Notes under the pieces: generated by a model
Seen by the model: the letters and a program-made list of their open reading frames with translations, nothing else
Told to the model about the DNA's origin: nothing
Databases searched by the model: none
From: Tissierellia bacterium
GTDB taxonomy: Bacteria; Bacillota; Clostridia; Tissierellales; Peptoniphilaceae
Assembly: GCA_030529425.1 (NCBI GenBank)
Contig: JAUMWX010000002.1
Location: 210,187-274,186 of the forward strand
Length of the DNA stretch: 64,000 nucleotides
Direction: 5' to 3'
Position numbers and translations under genes: made by a program
In this document: piece by piece, positions 15,532-23,533 of the stretch
How positions within the stretch are numbered: the stretch's first letter is position 1
How the letters are laid out: the number at the start of each line of letters is the position of its first letter

Positions 15532-16068
15532 CTACTCTCCTGTTTCTTCTTCTATCTCTGCTAGGAAATTTTTAACTTTTTCTATTGCGTGAATTTCTGC
15601 GTCTATCACAAGTTCCTTATCAGCGAATTCAATTGAGAATCCATTACCCGCTTGTCCAACCATAGTAAATCTTAGTTTTTTACCATCTTCTTTCTCGTGC
15701 ACGAACCTTAAAAGAACTGTTTTGAATGCTTTTTTAGATCCACCAAACGTAAGTTTTCTAATCTTTTTTGAATTATCTTCAGAAAATTTAGCGGTAGATA
15801 ATTGTTCGAGTCTTTTTAAATCCCAACTTAGAACACCTGTTTTCGCAGAAATTTCTTCACCTTTTAAAAATCTCTTTACAATTTTCCCGTATTGGTTTTT
15901 TACGTCGTACACTTCAGGTTTGTATTCAACCGTAAAACCTCCCTGACAATGTCCGACATTGTTCTCCGCTGTTTCAATTAAGGTGTGCTCCGGAATAGAT
16001 TCTCCCGTAAATTCAGTCACATAGACCTCTCCCGCACCAAAAATAACTTCATCTTTAGTTTGTGTCAT
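15532..16068 (-). CDS. Major tail (tube) protein, 178 aa
   Basis: It is a beta-rich protein beginning TQTKDEVIFGAGEVYVTEFT with a GGFTVEYKPEVYDV segment, as in the TP901-1/phi-type major tail proteins. The C-terminal KVKNFLAEIEEETGE is acidic. Length and position (after the neck genes, before the chaperones) are those of the tail tube subunit. The start overlaps the upstream gene by 14 bases. Confidence 0.82.
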   Translation of the reverse strand: MTQTKDEVIFGAGEVYVTEFTGESIPEHTLIETAENNVGHCQGGFTVEYKPEVYDVKNQYGKIVKRFLKGEEISAKTGVLSWDLKRLEQLSTAKFSEDNSKKIRKLTFGGSKKAFKTVLLRFVHEKEDGKKLRFTMVGQAGNGFSIEFADKELVIDAEIHAIEKVKNFLAEIEEETGE

Positions 16069-16420
16069 TATATTTCCTCCATGTAATTATAAAAAATTGA
16101 GTACTCTCAAAAAGACCATCTCCAAGAGGATTAATACTTCCTCCGAAAATCTTAGCCCTTATAAAGTACTCATCTACCTTAATTCCCGCATTCTCTGTTT
16201 TCGAATGCAGTTTATTTTTTATTTTTTCTCGCAATTCTTCCAACTCGTCAAAGTCTTCAGATACCAATCTGACTTCCAATTGGCTTTGGCTAATTGCCTC
16301 ATCTGAATAGTCCGATAAGCTGTAAGAGGCTATCGGATAAATCTCACTCATTCCAATCACAGGGCTGAATTTAAGCCCCGTTGCATCATCTAACAACTTC
16401 TTGATTTTGTGGCTCAACAT
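16055..16420 (-). CDS. Neck/tail terminator protein, 121 aa
   Basis: An alpha/beta protein (LSHKIKKLLDDATGLKFSPV start; an SQLEVRLVSEDFDELEELRE segment). It lies directly between the gp10-like protein and the major tail protein, where the tail terminator is normally encoded. The family assignment is by position and general pattern only. Confidence 0.65.
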   Translation of the reverse strand: MLSHKIKKLLDDATGLKFSPVIGMSEIYPIASYSLSDYSDEAISQSQLEVRLVSEDFDELEELREKIKNKLHSKTENAGIKVDEYFIRAKIFGGSINPLGDGLFESTQFFIITWRKYNDTN

Positions 16421-16421
16421 A

Positions 16422-16847
16422 CTATTTCACTCCCAATAATCTTTTTATATTCGCAATATTTTTGTCCCTCGCTCTCGTTAAAAATGGATTAGGTTTTTGA
16501 CCGATTGTCCAGAATGAGACTTTCTTGCCCTTATACAACGTGACGACTTTCCAAGGGCTCTTCCTTCCCGCACCATTAGCTGCATGAATCCCTGTACCTT
16601 GATGAACGTAGGCTGCATATTCGACGATTGAACCCACTCTCCCAATTATTTTTCCTTTTTCTTTTTCAGTTTTTGAAAAAATAGATGCTCTAAGGTTTCC
16701 CGTGTCGGATGGAGCTTCTTTAACGGCTTCAGCTTGTAATAGCATAGTGGCGGCATTAAGTCTGGCAAGAGCCAAATCTTCGAGTTCTTTTATCGCCGAA
16801 CTGAAGCCTTTTTTGAACTGAGAAGTGTCGATTTTAAGCTTTACCAC
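16422..16847 (-). CDS. HK97 gp10-like head-tail joining protein, 141 aa
   Basis: It carries the gp10 pattern: N-terminal helix (LARLNAATMLLQAEAVKEAP), then DTGNLRASI, then YAAYVHQGTG and the C-terminal PNPFLTRARDKNIANIKRLL. These proteins complete the neck on the tail side. The start overlaps the preceding gene by seven bases. Confidence 0.85.
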   Translation of the reverse strand: MVKLKIDTSQFKKGFSSAIKELEDLALARLNAATMLLQAEAVKEAPSDTGNLRASIFSKTEKEKGKIIGRVGSIVEYAAYVHQGTGIHAANGAGRKSPWKVVTLYKGKKVSFWTIGQKPNPFLTRARDKNIANIKRLLGVK

Positions 16848-17155
16848 GATCTCACTTCCTTAAGCGATAATTGAGCAAATCTATGACTATTATCAACATC
16901 GAGTATTTCATACTTAACCCCATTAATAATCAGCCTATTGAGGGAAGATTTAAGCCCTTTATGCGGCGTAACAGCATTATGAGTCGTCTCTGTGTGTCTG
17001 AATCTGTCCTTGCTTGTGAATTGGCTTGCTTGGTATAAGCTGATTTTTATTCTATTCGAAAGCTCAATCCAGCTTGACTTCCTCGCACCTGAGAGACTTT
17101 CGGTCTCCTTCACCTCTAACACTGTGGCTAATACCATTTTGCTATTTACGCTCAT
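16841..17155 (-). CDS. Head closure (head-tail adaptor) protein, 104 aa
   Basis: The start is the ATG at 17153-17155 after AGGAGA; an upstream in-frame ATG at 17215 lies inside the previous gene and has no ribosome site. A compact beta-barrel-like sequence (KISLYQASQFTSKDRFRHTE; NGVKYEILDVDN) of the size of SPP1 gp16-type stoppers. It overlaps its upstream neighbour by 14 bases. Confidence 0.65.
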   Translation of the reverse strand: MSVNSKMVLATVLEVKETESLSGARKSSWIELSNRIKISLYQASQFTSKDRFRHTETTHNAVTPHKGLKSSLNRLIINGVKYEILDVDNSHRFAQLSLKEVRSW

Positions 17156-17456
17156 AATTAAGTCTCCTGTAGCTTCTAAGCTTTCTTTTAATTCGTTCGG
17201 GAATGTCGCCTTCATAGATCGTTGACACTCCTGAATTACTTTCGTTTGTTATTCCTTCAACACCTAAAGTATTAAATCTAAAAGCCATCAAGTCTTTTAT
17301 CGTTGACTCAATGGCTAATTGATTAATTTCTTCAAGTGTTAAGTGCGTGAAATCCATTACGTCAGAAACGGAATCTTGATAAAGACTTTCTAAATCTACC
17401 AATTCCGCTCCAGGTCTCTTTCTCATTTCTTCAATTATTCTGTCTTTATCAAGCAT
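17142..17456 (-). CDS. Head-tail connector protein (gp6-like), 104 aa
   Basis: A helical protein with an N-terminal helix (DKDRIIEEMRKRPGAELVDL), a central DFTHLTLEEINQLAIES, then FRFNTLGVEGITNESNSGVS and RIKRKLRSYRRLNYERK, as in the PF05135 connector family. It sits on the portal and begins the neck. An ATG at 17456 follows GGG in a short spacer after the small gene at 17466-17603. Confidence 0.82.
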   Translation of the reverse strand: MLDKDRIIEEMRKRPGAELVDLESLYQDSVSDVMDFTHLTLEEINQLAIESTIKDLMAFRFNTLGVEGITNESNSGVSTIYEGDIPERIKRKLRSYRRLNYERK

Positions 17457-17465
17457 TTCCCAACC

Positions 17466-17603
17466 CTATTTTTCCTTTTTTTCAGGTTTTTTCTCATCTT
17501 GCTTAGGTTCTAGTTCTACGATTTCGTATCCTTTTTCTATCATTTCTCCCACTAGCAACTCATCGACATAAGTCTCAGTATTTCCTTTTATCATTAGTAC
17601 CAT
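17466..17603 (-). CDS. Small acidic/basic phage protein, 45 aa
   Basis: ATG at 17601-17603 after AGGGGGTAAATT. The product starts MVLMIKGNTETYVDELLVGE and ends in a Lys/Glu-rich tail (KKPEKKEK). Very small genes of this type often stand between the capsid and connector genes. It resembles the short GYEIVE-type inserts of phage head modules, but I cannot name a family. Confidence 0.65.
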   Translation of the reverse strand: MVLMIKGNTETYVDELLVGEMIEKGYEIVELEPKQDEKKPEKKEK

Positions 17604-17613
17604 AATTTACCCC

Positions 17614-18507
17614 CTAGGCTTCAACATTAAATGCAATTGCTTTACTTCTCTTATTCAAAATGAATACATCTTCAAAAGATTCTTCAAAGTATAAATATTT
17701 ACCCTTTGAATGTGCTGATGGTTCTTCCATTTGAGCAAAAGCATAAGACACTGGTGTTAAAACCGCCCAAGGATGAATCATAAACATATTAATTTGTTTT
17801 GCACTGTGCCCAGGTTTTGCACCTTCATCGAAGTTGTATACTGTTTTCATCAAAGTTGACGGCACGGTTTCGATTTGTAGTTCGTCAATTCTCGATACAT
17901 TTCTCGCAATTACTCCGCTGTTGCCGTTTACATCAATTGTTCTCATGATGTCTTTTGCATTCTTTATCAACGTCTTCACCTTCGGAGTAACATACAAGAT
18001 TCTTCCTGCTGCAGGGACATTAGCTTCATCCATCTGTTCCATAAATTTGTCGATCGTCTGAAGCACATTTTCTACAGTTAACACGGTATTATCATCTGAG
18101 CCTGAATCGACTCCGTTTTTCAACTCATGAATCTTGGAGATCGTATAGCAATCCATTTCCGGGAATTTCTGCTCCTCGTTGAATACTTTTGTTGCATTTT
18201 GGATTGACATAACCATGTTGGATTGATTTACATCTTGTGGATGTATCATTGTTTCCCATTCTCTGTGATTGGTTAACGTCTTTAACTCCCAGTCATTGTC
18301 GTGATTTCTCGTAAACCCATTAATCGTATCTCTGTTTCCTGCTTTTCTTCCCTTAGTAGTTATTACAGGAATCTTAATAGTTTTTGCATCTACAACTTTG
18401 TAGATTGAGTTGTTTGGTGTATTATACAACGCCCCAAAGTGTAATACGTTCGGAAACGCTTGAGCCAAAGCTTTTCCATATTGTTCTGCATAATTTACTG
18501 CTGGCAT
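17614..18507 (-). CDS. Major capsid protein, 297 aa
   Basis: An HK97-fold-type coat protein by context and pattern: start PAVNYAEQYGKALAQAFPNV, IKIPVITTKGRKAGNRDTIN in the E-loop region, NHREWETMIHPQDVNQSNMV, and YVTPKVKTLIKNAKDI in the P-domain. No prohead protease gene is seen, which agrees with the separate GP20-type scaffold just upstream. It starts after GGAG with a short spacer. Confidence 0.9.
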   Translation of the reverse strand: MPAVNYAEQYGKALAQAFPNVLHFGALYNTPNNSIYKVVDAKTIKIPVITTKGRKAGNRDTINGFTRNHDNDWELKTLTNHREWETMIHPQDVNQSNMVMSIQNATKVFNEEQKFPEMDCYTISKIHELKNGVDSGSDDNTVLTVENVLQTIDKFMEQMDEANVPAAGRILYVTPKVKTLIKNAKDIMRTIDVNGNSGVIARNVSRIDELQIETVPSTLMKTVYNFDEGAKPGHSAKQINMFMIHPWAVLTPVSYAFAQMEEPSAHSKGKYLYFEESFEDVFILNKRSKAIAFNVEA

Positions 18508-18531
18508 GATTTTTTCTCCTTTTTATTTTTT

Positions 18532-19038
18532 TTATTTTGCTGTTGCTGCGCTTCTTACGGAAGTGAACCCGAAATTAAAAGTGTCTGCATTCCCTCCATT
18601 ATCGGGATTGTTTGGATTTTGTCCTTGAACGTCTACGGCGAACAAATCTTTATACGATTCCTTGAATCCGTTAAGTTGTTCGTCTATCCCTGATATGTTT
18701 CCTTTTTCGTCGATTTTGATTTTTTCACGGTTAAATTTATCAATTAACAAGTCCGTGTGCTTAGCTTTAGCGCCGGACAATGCTTTCTCGATCGCCCCGT
18801 TAATCTTCATATCCCTGATTTTGCCTTCGTACTCATTTTTCAAGGTTTCCGATGCGTTTTTTAATGCTTCAACATCAACTCCGTCAAATTTCTTAAGTGC
18901 TTCGGTGGCTGTGTCCCTCTCCTTAGTCAGAGTAGCGATTTGCTCTTTCAGTCCATCAACGTTCGTCCCATACTCAGCCATAATCGAGTCAATAGCCGCT
19001 TGTTCAATTCCTAAACCTTTCAAAAATTCTCTTTTCAT
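18532..19038 (-). CDS. Scaffolding protein (phage GP20 family), 168 aa
   Basis: The beginning KREFLKGLGIEQAAIDSIMA is typical. It is followed by a long coiled coil (GLKEQIATLTKERDTATEAL), the AIEKALSGAKAKHTDLLIDK segment, and a disordered Asn/Pro-rich tail. These proteins assemble with the coat protein and leave before DNA packaging. Its ATG overlaps the stop of the 45-aa gene upstream in ATGA. Confidence 0.88.
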   Translation of the reverse strand: MKREFLKGLGIEQAAIDSIMAEYGTNVDGLKEQIATLTKERDTATEALKKFDGVDVEALKNASETLKNEYEGKIRDMKINGAIEKALSGAKAKHTDLLIDKFNREKIKIDEKGNISGIDEQLNGFKESYKDLFAVDVQGQNPNNPDNGGNADTFNFGFTSVRSAATAK

Positions 19039-19172
19039 TTTTTCTCCTCTCTACGCTTTTTACGAGGTTGCTTCTCGTGAGCGCTTATCTTCATACAGTC
19101 GCAAGCTAACTGAATTTTTGCACAATAAATGAGCAGTTTAATGCCTTGCTCAGGGCAATTAAATACTCGCAC
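19035..19172 (-). CDS. Small Cys-containing protein, 45 aa, coupled to scaffold gene
   Basis: A GTG at 19170-19172, with GGAAGAG about seven bases upstream, opens a frame that ends in ATGA with the scaffold start. It has four Cys (residues 6, 17, 24, 26), two of them as CDC, and a very basic end (KQPRKKRREEKK). The coupling and ribosome site argue for a real gene. A metal- or nucleic-acid-binding role is only a guess from composition. Confidence 0.6.
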   Translation of the reverse strand: MRVFNCPEQGIKLLIYCAKIQLACDCMKISAHEKQPRKKRREEKK

Positions 19173-19395
19173 GGTTTACTCTTCCGCTTTTACTTTCTTT
19201 CTTTTAAAAAATTGCACTAAAAAAGCAGCTATTTTTCATAGTTGCTTTTTTAGATAAAATATGCGCCGGTAACGCTACCCCGGTTCCCTCATAACCCAGC
19301 ACTGTTTACATCTCTGTAATGCCCTTCGGTGTATGGAGCGTCTGGCAATGCCTTTTCCACCTCGTATATTTTTATATTCGTATTATACCCATTTT
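19173..19395 (-). ncRNA. Structured untranslated leader before the capsid module, with attenuator-like hairpin
   Basis: There is no convincing gene in these 223 bases. The part at 19262-19360 is clearly more GC-rich than its neighbours and can form local stems (for example GGTA/TACC within CCGGGGTAGCGTTACCGG). It is followed on the minus strand by a terminator-type stem with T-run (19219-19251). The order (structured segment, terminator, then the capsid genes) is that of an attenuator. A 22-codon reading from a GTG at about 19358 is possible but weak. Confidence 0.4.
19219..19251 (-). terminator. Intrinsic terminator/attenuator hairpin inside the late operon
   Basis: AAAAAAGCA-CTAT pairs across a short loop with ATAG-TGCTTTTTT, with one mismatched pair. 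It is symmetrical and could end transcripts in both directions. It lies between the MuF gene and the scaffold/capsid genes. Confidence 0.7.
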
Positions 19396-20694
19396 TTAGG
19401 ATTTTATCAATGTTTTTTCCATAAATCTTTTCGTTTTCGCCTTGTAAACGGTTAATACAGTATTTCTTTTGCCGAATTTATACTGTGACGAATTTTTTAA
19501 CAGCTTTATAACTATTCCTAGGCTGTATACATCATCAATTGGCTTGTAAAAAATGTAAGTGCCTTCATTTTTATCATCTTTTATTATGTTTTCAGGAGCT
19601 GATATTATGTTTTTCAGATCACTTAAAGTTATATCTTTTATGTCTTCGTGTCCCATAAGGATGTGGTCTATCCTCTCTCTAGTAACTATTAATTCATCAG
19701 TAATCATTTTCTCTTTAATTTTCCCTAGAGTATTAATCTTACCGATTTTCACATCTCTTTGAAATTTTCGCTCCCTAAATTCACTTAAAGTGTAATTTTT
19801 TACGTGTTTATTTTTAGCGAAAAACTGTAGATTTATGTATAATTTATTATACTTTTCGCTAGATAAATCTTCATGATTATACGCCTCATTAACTGTTCCT
19901 TTTTCTCCCTTGTCAAATTCCTTCGCCAACTTGTCAACGTTGATGTACGGCACTAGAACACATCTACAGTTAGGATGTCTTGGAAGTATAGGCGCTTTTT
20001 CAATATCATGTATTTTTTTATTGTGAACTTTACAAGTACTTGATGTTCTTTCGTCTAGTGTCACCACTTCTTCTACTTGTTTAACTCCATTTGATTTCAT
20101 ATGTTGTAAATTAACATCATTCATATGGTGCATAGTTTCTGTTCTTACAAGTCTTGCAGAATTAGATAATCCTACATTCATACTCTTGTCAAGTTCCATT
20201 GCAATTTGAGCAGTAGGCTTCCCCATCAAAATACCTTTTTTCACTTGAGTATTAAGCTCATTCTCTAATTTTTTAGAGTTTTTCCAAACTCTTTTAGAAA
20301 AATTAGAGCCTTTCCAGTTAGTCTGTAGTAATTTTTTTGCTAAATCTTCATTGTAATTAATATCTACACCTAAACTTCCACCTGTAGCCAAAATTACATC
20401 TTTTCCTGCATTCAAAATAATTTTACTACCTTTATCTTCTACTTTTTCTCCTAATTCTCTTAAAACATCATTGAAGCCCTTTTCCATTCTTTTTAAGTGT
20501 TCAGCCTTATAAAATTCTGAACGACTTATAACTCCGTTTTCTTCAAACTTTGCTGTAATCTTATATAATTCTGCAAGTATTTCTTCATTTGCTTTTTTAT
20601 ATAATTTTATTAATTCTTTTTGATATTTTGAGGTATCATTATAAATATTCCAATACTCATTGGCAAGTCGTTTACCCCAATAATCATTTTTCAT
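19396..20694 (-). CDS. MuF-type minor head protein with C-terminal nuclease-toxin-like domain, 432 aa
   Basis: Residues 100-250 are the SPP1 gp7/MuF domain: SARLVRTETMHHMNDVNLQH, CKVHNKKIHDIEKAP and the zinc-like end PRHPNCRCVLVPY. Residues 286-293 hold the INLQFFA motif that recurs at the border of toxin tips in phage head proteins. The remainder (about 325-425: TRERIDHILMGHEDIKDI, GTYIFYKPI, TVLTVYKAK) resembles the phage PBECR class of barnase/EndoU/ColE5/RelE-like RNases. His344 and His349 are candidate active residues. The MuF part joins portal and scaffold; the toxin role is inferred. Confidence 0.8.
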   Translation of the reverse strand: MKNDYWGKRLANEYWNIYNDTSKYQKELIKLYKKANEEILAELYKITAKFEENGVISRSEFYKAEHLKRMEKGFNDVLRELGEKVEDKGSKIILNAGKDVILATGGSLGVDINYNEDLAKKLLQTNWKGSNFSKRVWKNSKKLENELNTQVKKGILMGKPTAQIAMELDKSMNVGLSNSARLVRTETMHHMNDVNLQHMKSNGVKQVEEVVTLDERTSSTCKVHNKKIHDIEKAPILPRHPNCRCVLVPYINVDKLAKEFDKGEKGTVNEAYNHEDLSSEKYNKLYINLQFFAKNKHVKNYTLSEFRERKFQRDVKIGKINTLGKIKEKMITDELIVTRERIDHILMGHEDIKDITLSDLKNIISAPENIIKDDKNEGTYIFYKPIDDVYSLGIVIKLLKNSSQYKFGKRNTVLTVYKAKTKRFMEKTLIKS

Positions 20695-22063
20695 CTTCTA
20701 ACTCCACAGAATCAAAACTTTCTTTAGCAAGTTTCTGTTTTTCGTTTTGTATATCTCTAACCCAAGGATGATTAGCTAAAATGGTGTCCGTACTTACCAA
20801 ACCTCGTGAATTGTTGCAATTATTAATAATATCTGTTTCATCCATGAGCATATCCGTATTAAATACAATACTTACTTTTTCTCTATTAATGCTTCTATTA
20901 GTTTTTTCTAAAAATAAATATATAAAATCAACTACTCTGTTAAATCCTCTTGAAAATTCGCTGATTAACTGATTAGTTTTTAACTCCAATCTGCTAAACA
21001 AAAACTCCAAGGCAATGCCCGACGGAGCGGCTCCGAACTTATCCAAATTCCTATCAACCGCTTGACCACTATCAAGAATGTCCTTTTTTAGTTGTTCATA
21101 GTGTTCTTTTGCAGCATTTATATCCATTTGTGGATTTAGTGTAGTAACATCACTTTCGTCATCAGCATCTAAAATAACTGCTCTTTTTTGATATATATAC
21201 TCCAAAAACTCATCTAAACTATCTCCACTATACCCCTTTAATACAAAAATCAGATTCTTAACCTCTTGGATATAATTAGATACTTCCGACCTTGATAAAT
21301 CGTAATCATCAACTAAAGACTTTACAAATTTAATGTCCGGTAATTCTTTTCTATTGTTCTTAAAAGCAATCCAAGGAACAGTCCCCCAACCCGTATTGAT
21401 ATTGTTTAATTTAAAATGCCCCTCGGTTTTTTTATTGATAAGCTTACCATTTTCAAGTCTGTAATATGTAACCTCATCTTTAGTCCAAAATTCAACATCA
21501 GTTACTGTTTCATATCGATTAAACCTGAACACTTTAACGTCATAATATCTGATTACATAATTTAAATCTGTGTGGGTGCTGTCAGTCCAACCAGGTATTA
21601 TCTGTTCACTATTAGCTACAAAAAGCTTAAATTCTCCCTTTTCATTTATGTAAGGGTGTAGCCAGGCAATCCCCTTGTTGCTAGCCTCAAAACCTAACGA
21701 CTCTAAATCATAGTTAAAATTAACTCCTAAACTATCTACTATAACGTCAGTGGTCGAATCTGTTTCAGCGTGAATGCTTGAGTCTTTAGAGAACAAGTAT
21801 CCTATCTTTTCGTCAATGATGTTTTTGTAAACAGCATGAGCCAGCTTAGTGTTAGCCTGGTAATTCTTTTTATCGCCGTCATTTTTAGTCAGAATGTCAT
21901 TATCTACTGAGTAGTATCTATCCCCAATCCTCATAAGCTCAACTTTTCCTGAATTTCTGTGATTAACTATTAATTGTTCTATCATACTTTCAGTTACTGT
22001 TTCTTTTTCAAATGCTAACTTCATATAACCTATCCCTCTTATCATAAAATCTACAAAACCCAT
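20684..22063 (-). CDS. Portal protein (SPP1 gp6-like), 459 aa
   Basis: Portal features: a YRVGD-like start region (MRIGDRYYSVDNDILTKNDG), a clip/stem region with WGTVPWIAFKNNRKELPDIK and KSLVDDYDLSRSEVSNYIQE, FVLKGYSGDSLDEF, and the C-terminal crown helices (SGIALEFLFSRLELKTNQLI). The length is typical. The start overlaps the terminase stop in TAATG. It forms the dodecameric DNA entry ring together with the MuF protein encoded next. Confidence 0.9.
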   Translation of the reverse strand: MGFVDFMIRGIGYMKLAFEKETVTESMIEQLIVNHRNSGKVELMRIGDRYYSVDNDILTKNDGDKKNYQANTKLAHAVYKNIIDEKIGYLFSKDSSIHAETDSTTDVIVDSLGVNFNYDLESLGFEASNKGIAWLHPYINEKGEFKLFVANSEQIIPGWTDSTHTDLNYVIRYYDVKVFRFNRYETVTDVEFWTKDEVTYYRLENGKLINKKTEGHFKLNNINTGWGTVPWIAFKNNRKELPDIKFVKSLVDDYDLSRSEVSNYIQEVKNLIFVLKGYSGDSLDEFLEYIYQKRAVILDADDESDVTTLNPQMDINAAKEHYEQLKKDILDSGQAVDRNLDKFGAAPSGIALEFLFSRLELKTNQLISEFSRGFNRVVDFIYLFLEKTNRSINREKVSIVFNTDMLMDETDIINNCNNSRGLVSTDTILANHPWVRDIQNEKQKLAKESFDSVELEDEK

Positions 22064-22523
22064 TATTTTAATATCCTCATTCCAACTTTATTCTTTCTCC
22101 ATCTTTCAACTCCGTATCTCAGAGCCGCCATTGCGTCATCAAAAAAAGCAACTGGCTCATCTATATACTCGCCTGTTGCTTCATCTTTTTTCCACTTCCA
22201 CTGACTAATCTCTTTAATGGTATTTACACAAGAAGGATGTATAAAAATCTTTCTTTGTTTTAACCAGTCAATTTGAGTAGCTTGATATTTTTTAGTTGTA
22301 GTTTTTTCTTTTTTTACTTTTTTAGCTCTATACCCTGCCTTTTTCCACATCTTTATTCTGTCAGGCTCTGCACTATCGCAATACATATCTACATCTTTAG
22401 GAATTTTCCCGTCTGAATATTCTATAATCTCCGAAGTATCTTTATTAAATAAATAAATCTCTTTCAAGATATAAATATCATCATCTTTAAAACCTAAAAG
22501 TAAGATAGCATTAGCATGATTAA
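22063..22523 (-). CDS. Terminase large subunit, exon 2 (nuclease part)
   Basis: From the predicted 3' splice site at 22523 the frame reads on as NHANAILLLGFKDDDIYILK and continues to the stop at 22063. It carries AEPDRIKMWKKAGYRAK and FFDDAMAALRYGVERW, which are typical of the C-terminal nuclease of SPP1/T4-type terminases. Alone, this frame has no proper start; the ATG at 22465-22467 is internal. Joined to exon 1 it gives a 414-residue enzyme (784 plus 461 bases, 415 codons including stop). Confidence 0.9.
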
Positions 22524-23533
22524 CCTTTGTACCCTCGGTTTCCCGATATTTAAAAGGGAGTAGACTATATCTTCAACTAAAAAAGCACTCCTATATTGGA
22601 TTACTTTTTTAGTTGCACGGCACTTCGAAGAATGTATTTCAACATTCCCCTACTCCTTGCGGATAGTCGTTACACCTTCATCAATAAATTTGATGTTTGG
22701 CACGGTATTGTCATGTATATTGGGATTATAATATTCAAAACGGAAACCCATACAAGTTTCATATTTCGGTTTTTTCTTACATACGTTCGCAATTGCACCA
22801 GCTGTACCGCTCTCAGGGTCTTTGCCATAATATCTGCATACATGCCTTGCACTTTCAAAAACTTCACTTGTATCAAGGTTTATAATAGGTTTTCTTCTTC
22901 TTGTTTGTGATATTTTTCTTTTATGTTCCTCGGAAAGCTTTGTTCCTTTTCTTTCCTTTTTCCACTTTTCAATTTGCTCTTTTGAGTGATTTTTCCCATA
23001 AAAAGGATTATTTTTGCCTATGTACATTCCCTCTTTTAACTTGCTCATCAACATTTTAGTTTCTTCTTTATGCTTATAATCAAAAGTACCTGCCCCACCT
23101 TTAGTTAAATTATATCCATTTGGATATAATGAATTATATTTTTTAATATAAGCAATTTCTTTTTCATCTAACTCTTGTTGAGAGTTTGCTGTATCTAATA
23201 CCTCAAATGAAAAAGATTTTAAACCATACTTGTTAATGGCATTATAAAGTGGAAAGTTAGCATTGTTTCTCGCTTTTTTTCTATGCTCACTCATTCGAGC
23301 TTGGAATGTTTGAATTGTTTGCCCTATATAAACTTTTCCATTAATTTTATTTTTAATTATATAAATTATCATGCACTCGGCTCCTTTAATAAATTATACC
23401 ATAAAGTAAGCACGATTATGCCCAATATATTTAGAGTTTCACCGTTAGCAATTAAAATAATTTTAACTACACCTGCTTAGCAGTTCACCGTGTTGTAAAT
23501 ATGTGTCACCACATAAGTGGGCTATTAATATCA
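22524..23533 (-). mobile_element. Group I intron in the terminase gene, 1010 nt
   Basis: The exon 1 end GGGT can pair with GCCC at 23522-23519, leaving the conserved U-G pair at the splice site (P1). The first bases of exon 2, TTAAT, can pair with ATTAA in the intron start (P10). A P-like element AATTGCTAACGG lies at 23453-23442. GACTA (22668-22664) and TAGTC (22567-22563) form P7. The intron ends in G before exon 2. Removing it restores the reading frame exactly (GGG TTT AAT, Gly-Phe-Asn). It carries an endonuclease gene. Confidence 0.9.
22650..23372 (-). CDS. Intron-encoded GIY-YIG homing endonuclease, 240 aa
   Basis: The N-terminus holds the GIY-YIG core: Tyr-Ile-Ile at residues 4-6 and the VYIGQT motif at about 14-19, then Arg in FQARMSEHRKKA and a Glu in QELDEKEIAYI. 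It is followed by NUMOD3 repeats (KNNPFYGKNHSKEQIEKWKK; KLSEEHKRKISQTR) and a NUMOD1-type helix-turn-helix (INLDTSEVFESARHVCRYYG). The start follows AAAGGAG. The 3' end of the gene overlaps the P7 strand of the intron core. It would cut intron-less terminase genes of related phages to spread the intron. Confidence 0.93.
   Translation of the reverse strand: MIIYIIKNKINGKVYIGQTIQTFQARMSEHRKKARNNANFPLYNAINKYGLKSFSFEVLDTANSQQELDEKEIAYIKKYNSLYPNGYNLTKGGAGTFDYKHKEETKMLMSKLKEGMYIGKNNPFYGKNHSKEQIEKWKKERKGTKLSEEHKRKISQTRRRKPIINLDTSEVFESARHVCRYYGKDPESGTAGAIANVCKKKPKYETCMGFRFEYYNPNIHDNTVPNIKFIDEGVTTIRKE

Noticed and set aside
19262..19360. Cobalamin-riboswitch-like text (CCCAGCACTGT) on the plus strand, or a tRNA
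   Set aside because: The other conserved boxes of that riboswitch are absent and the orientation is opposite to the genes; no cloverleaf can be drawn.
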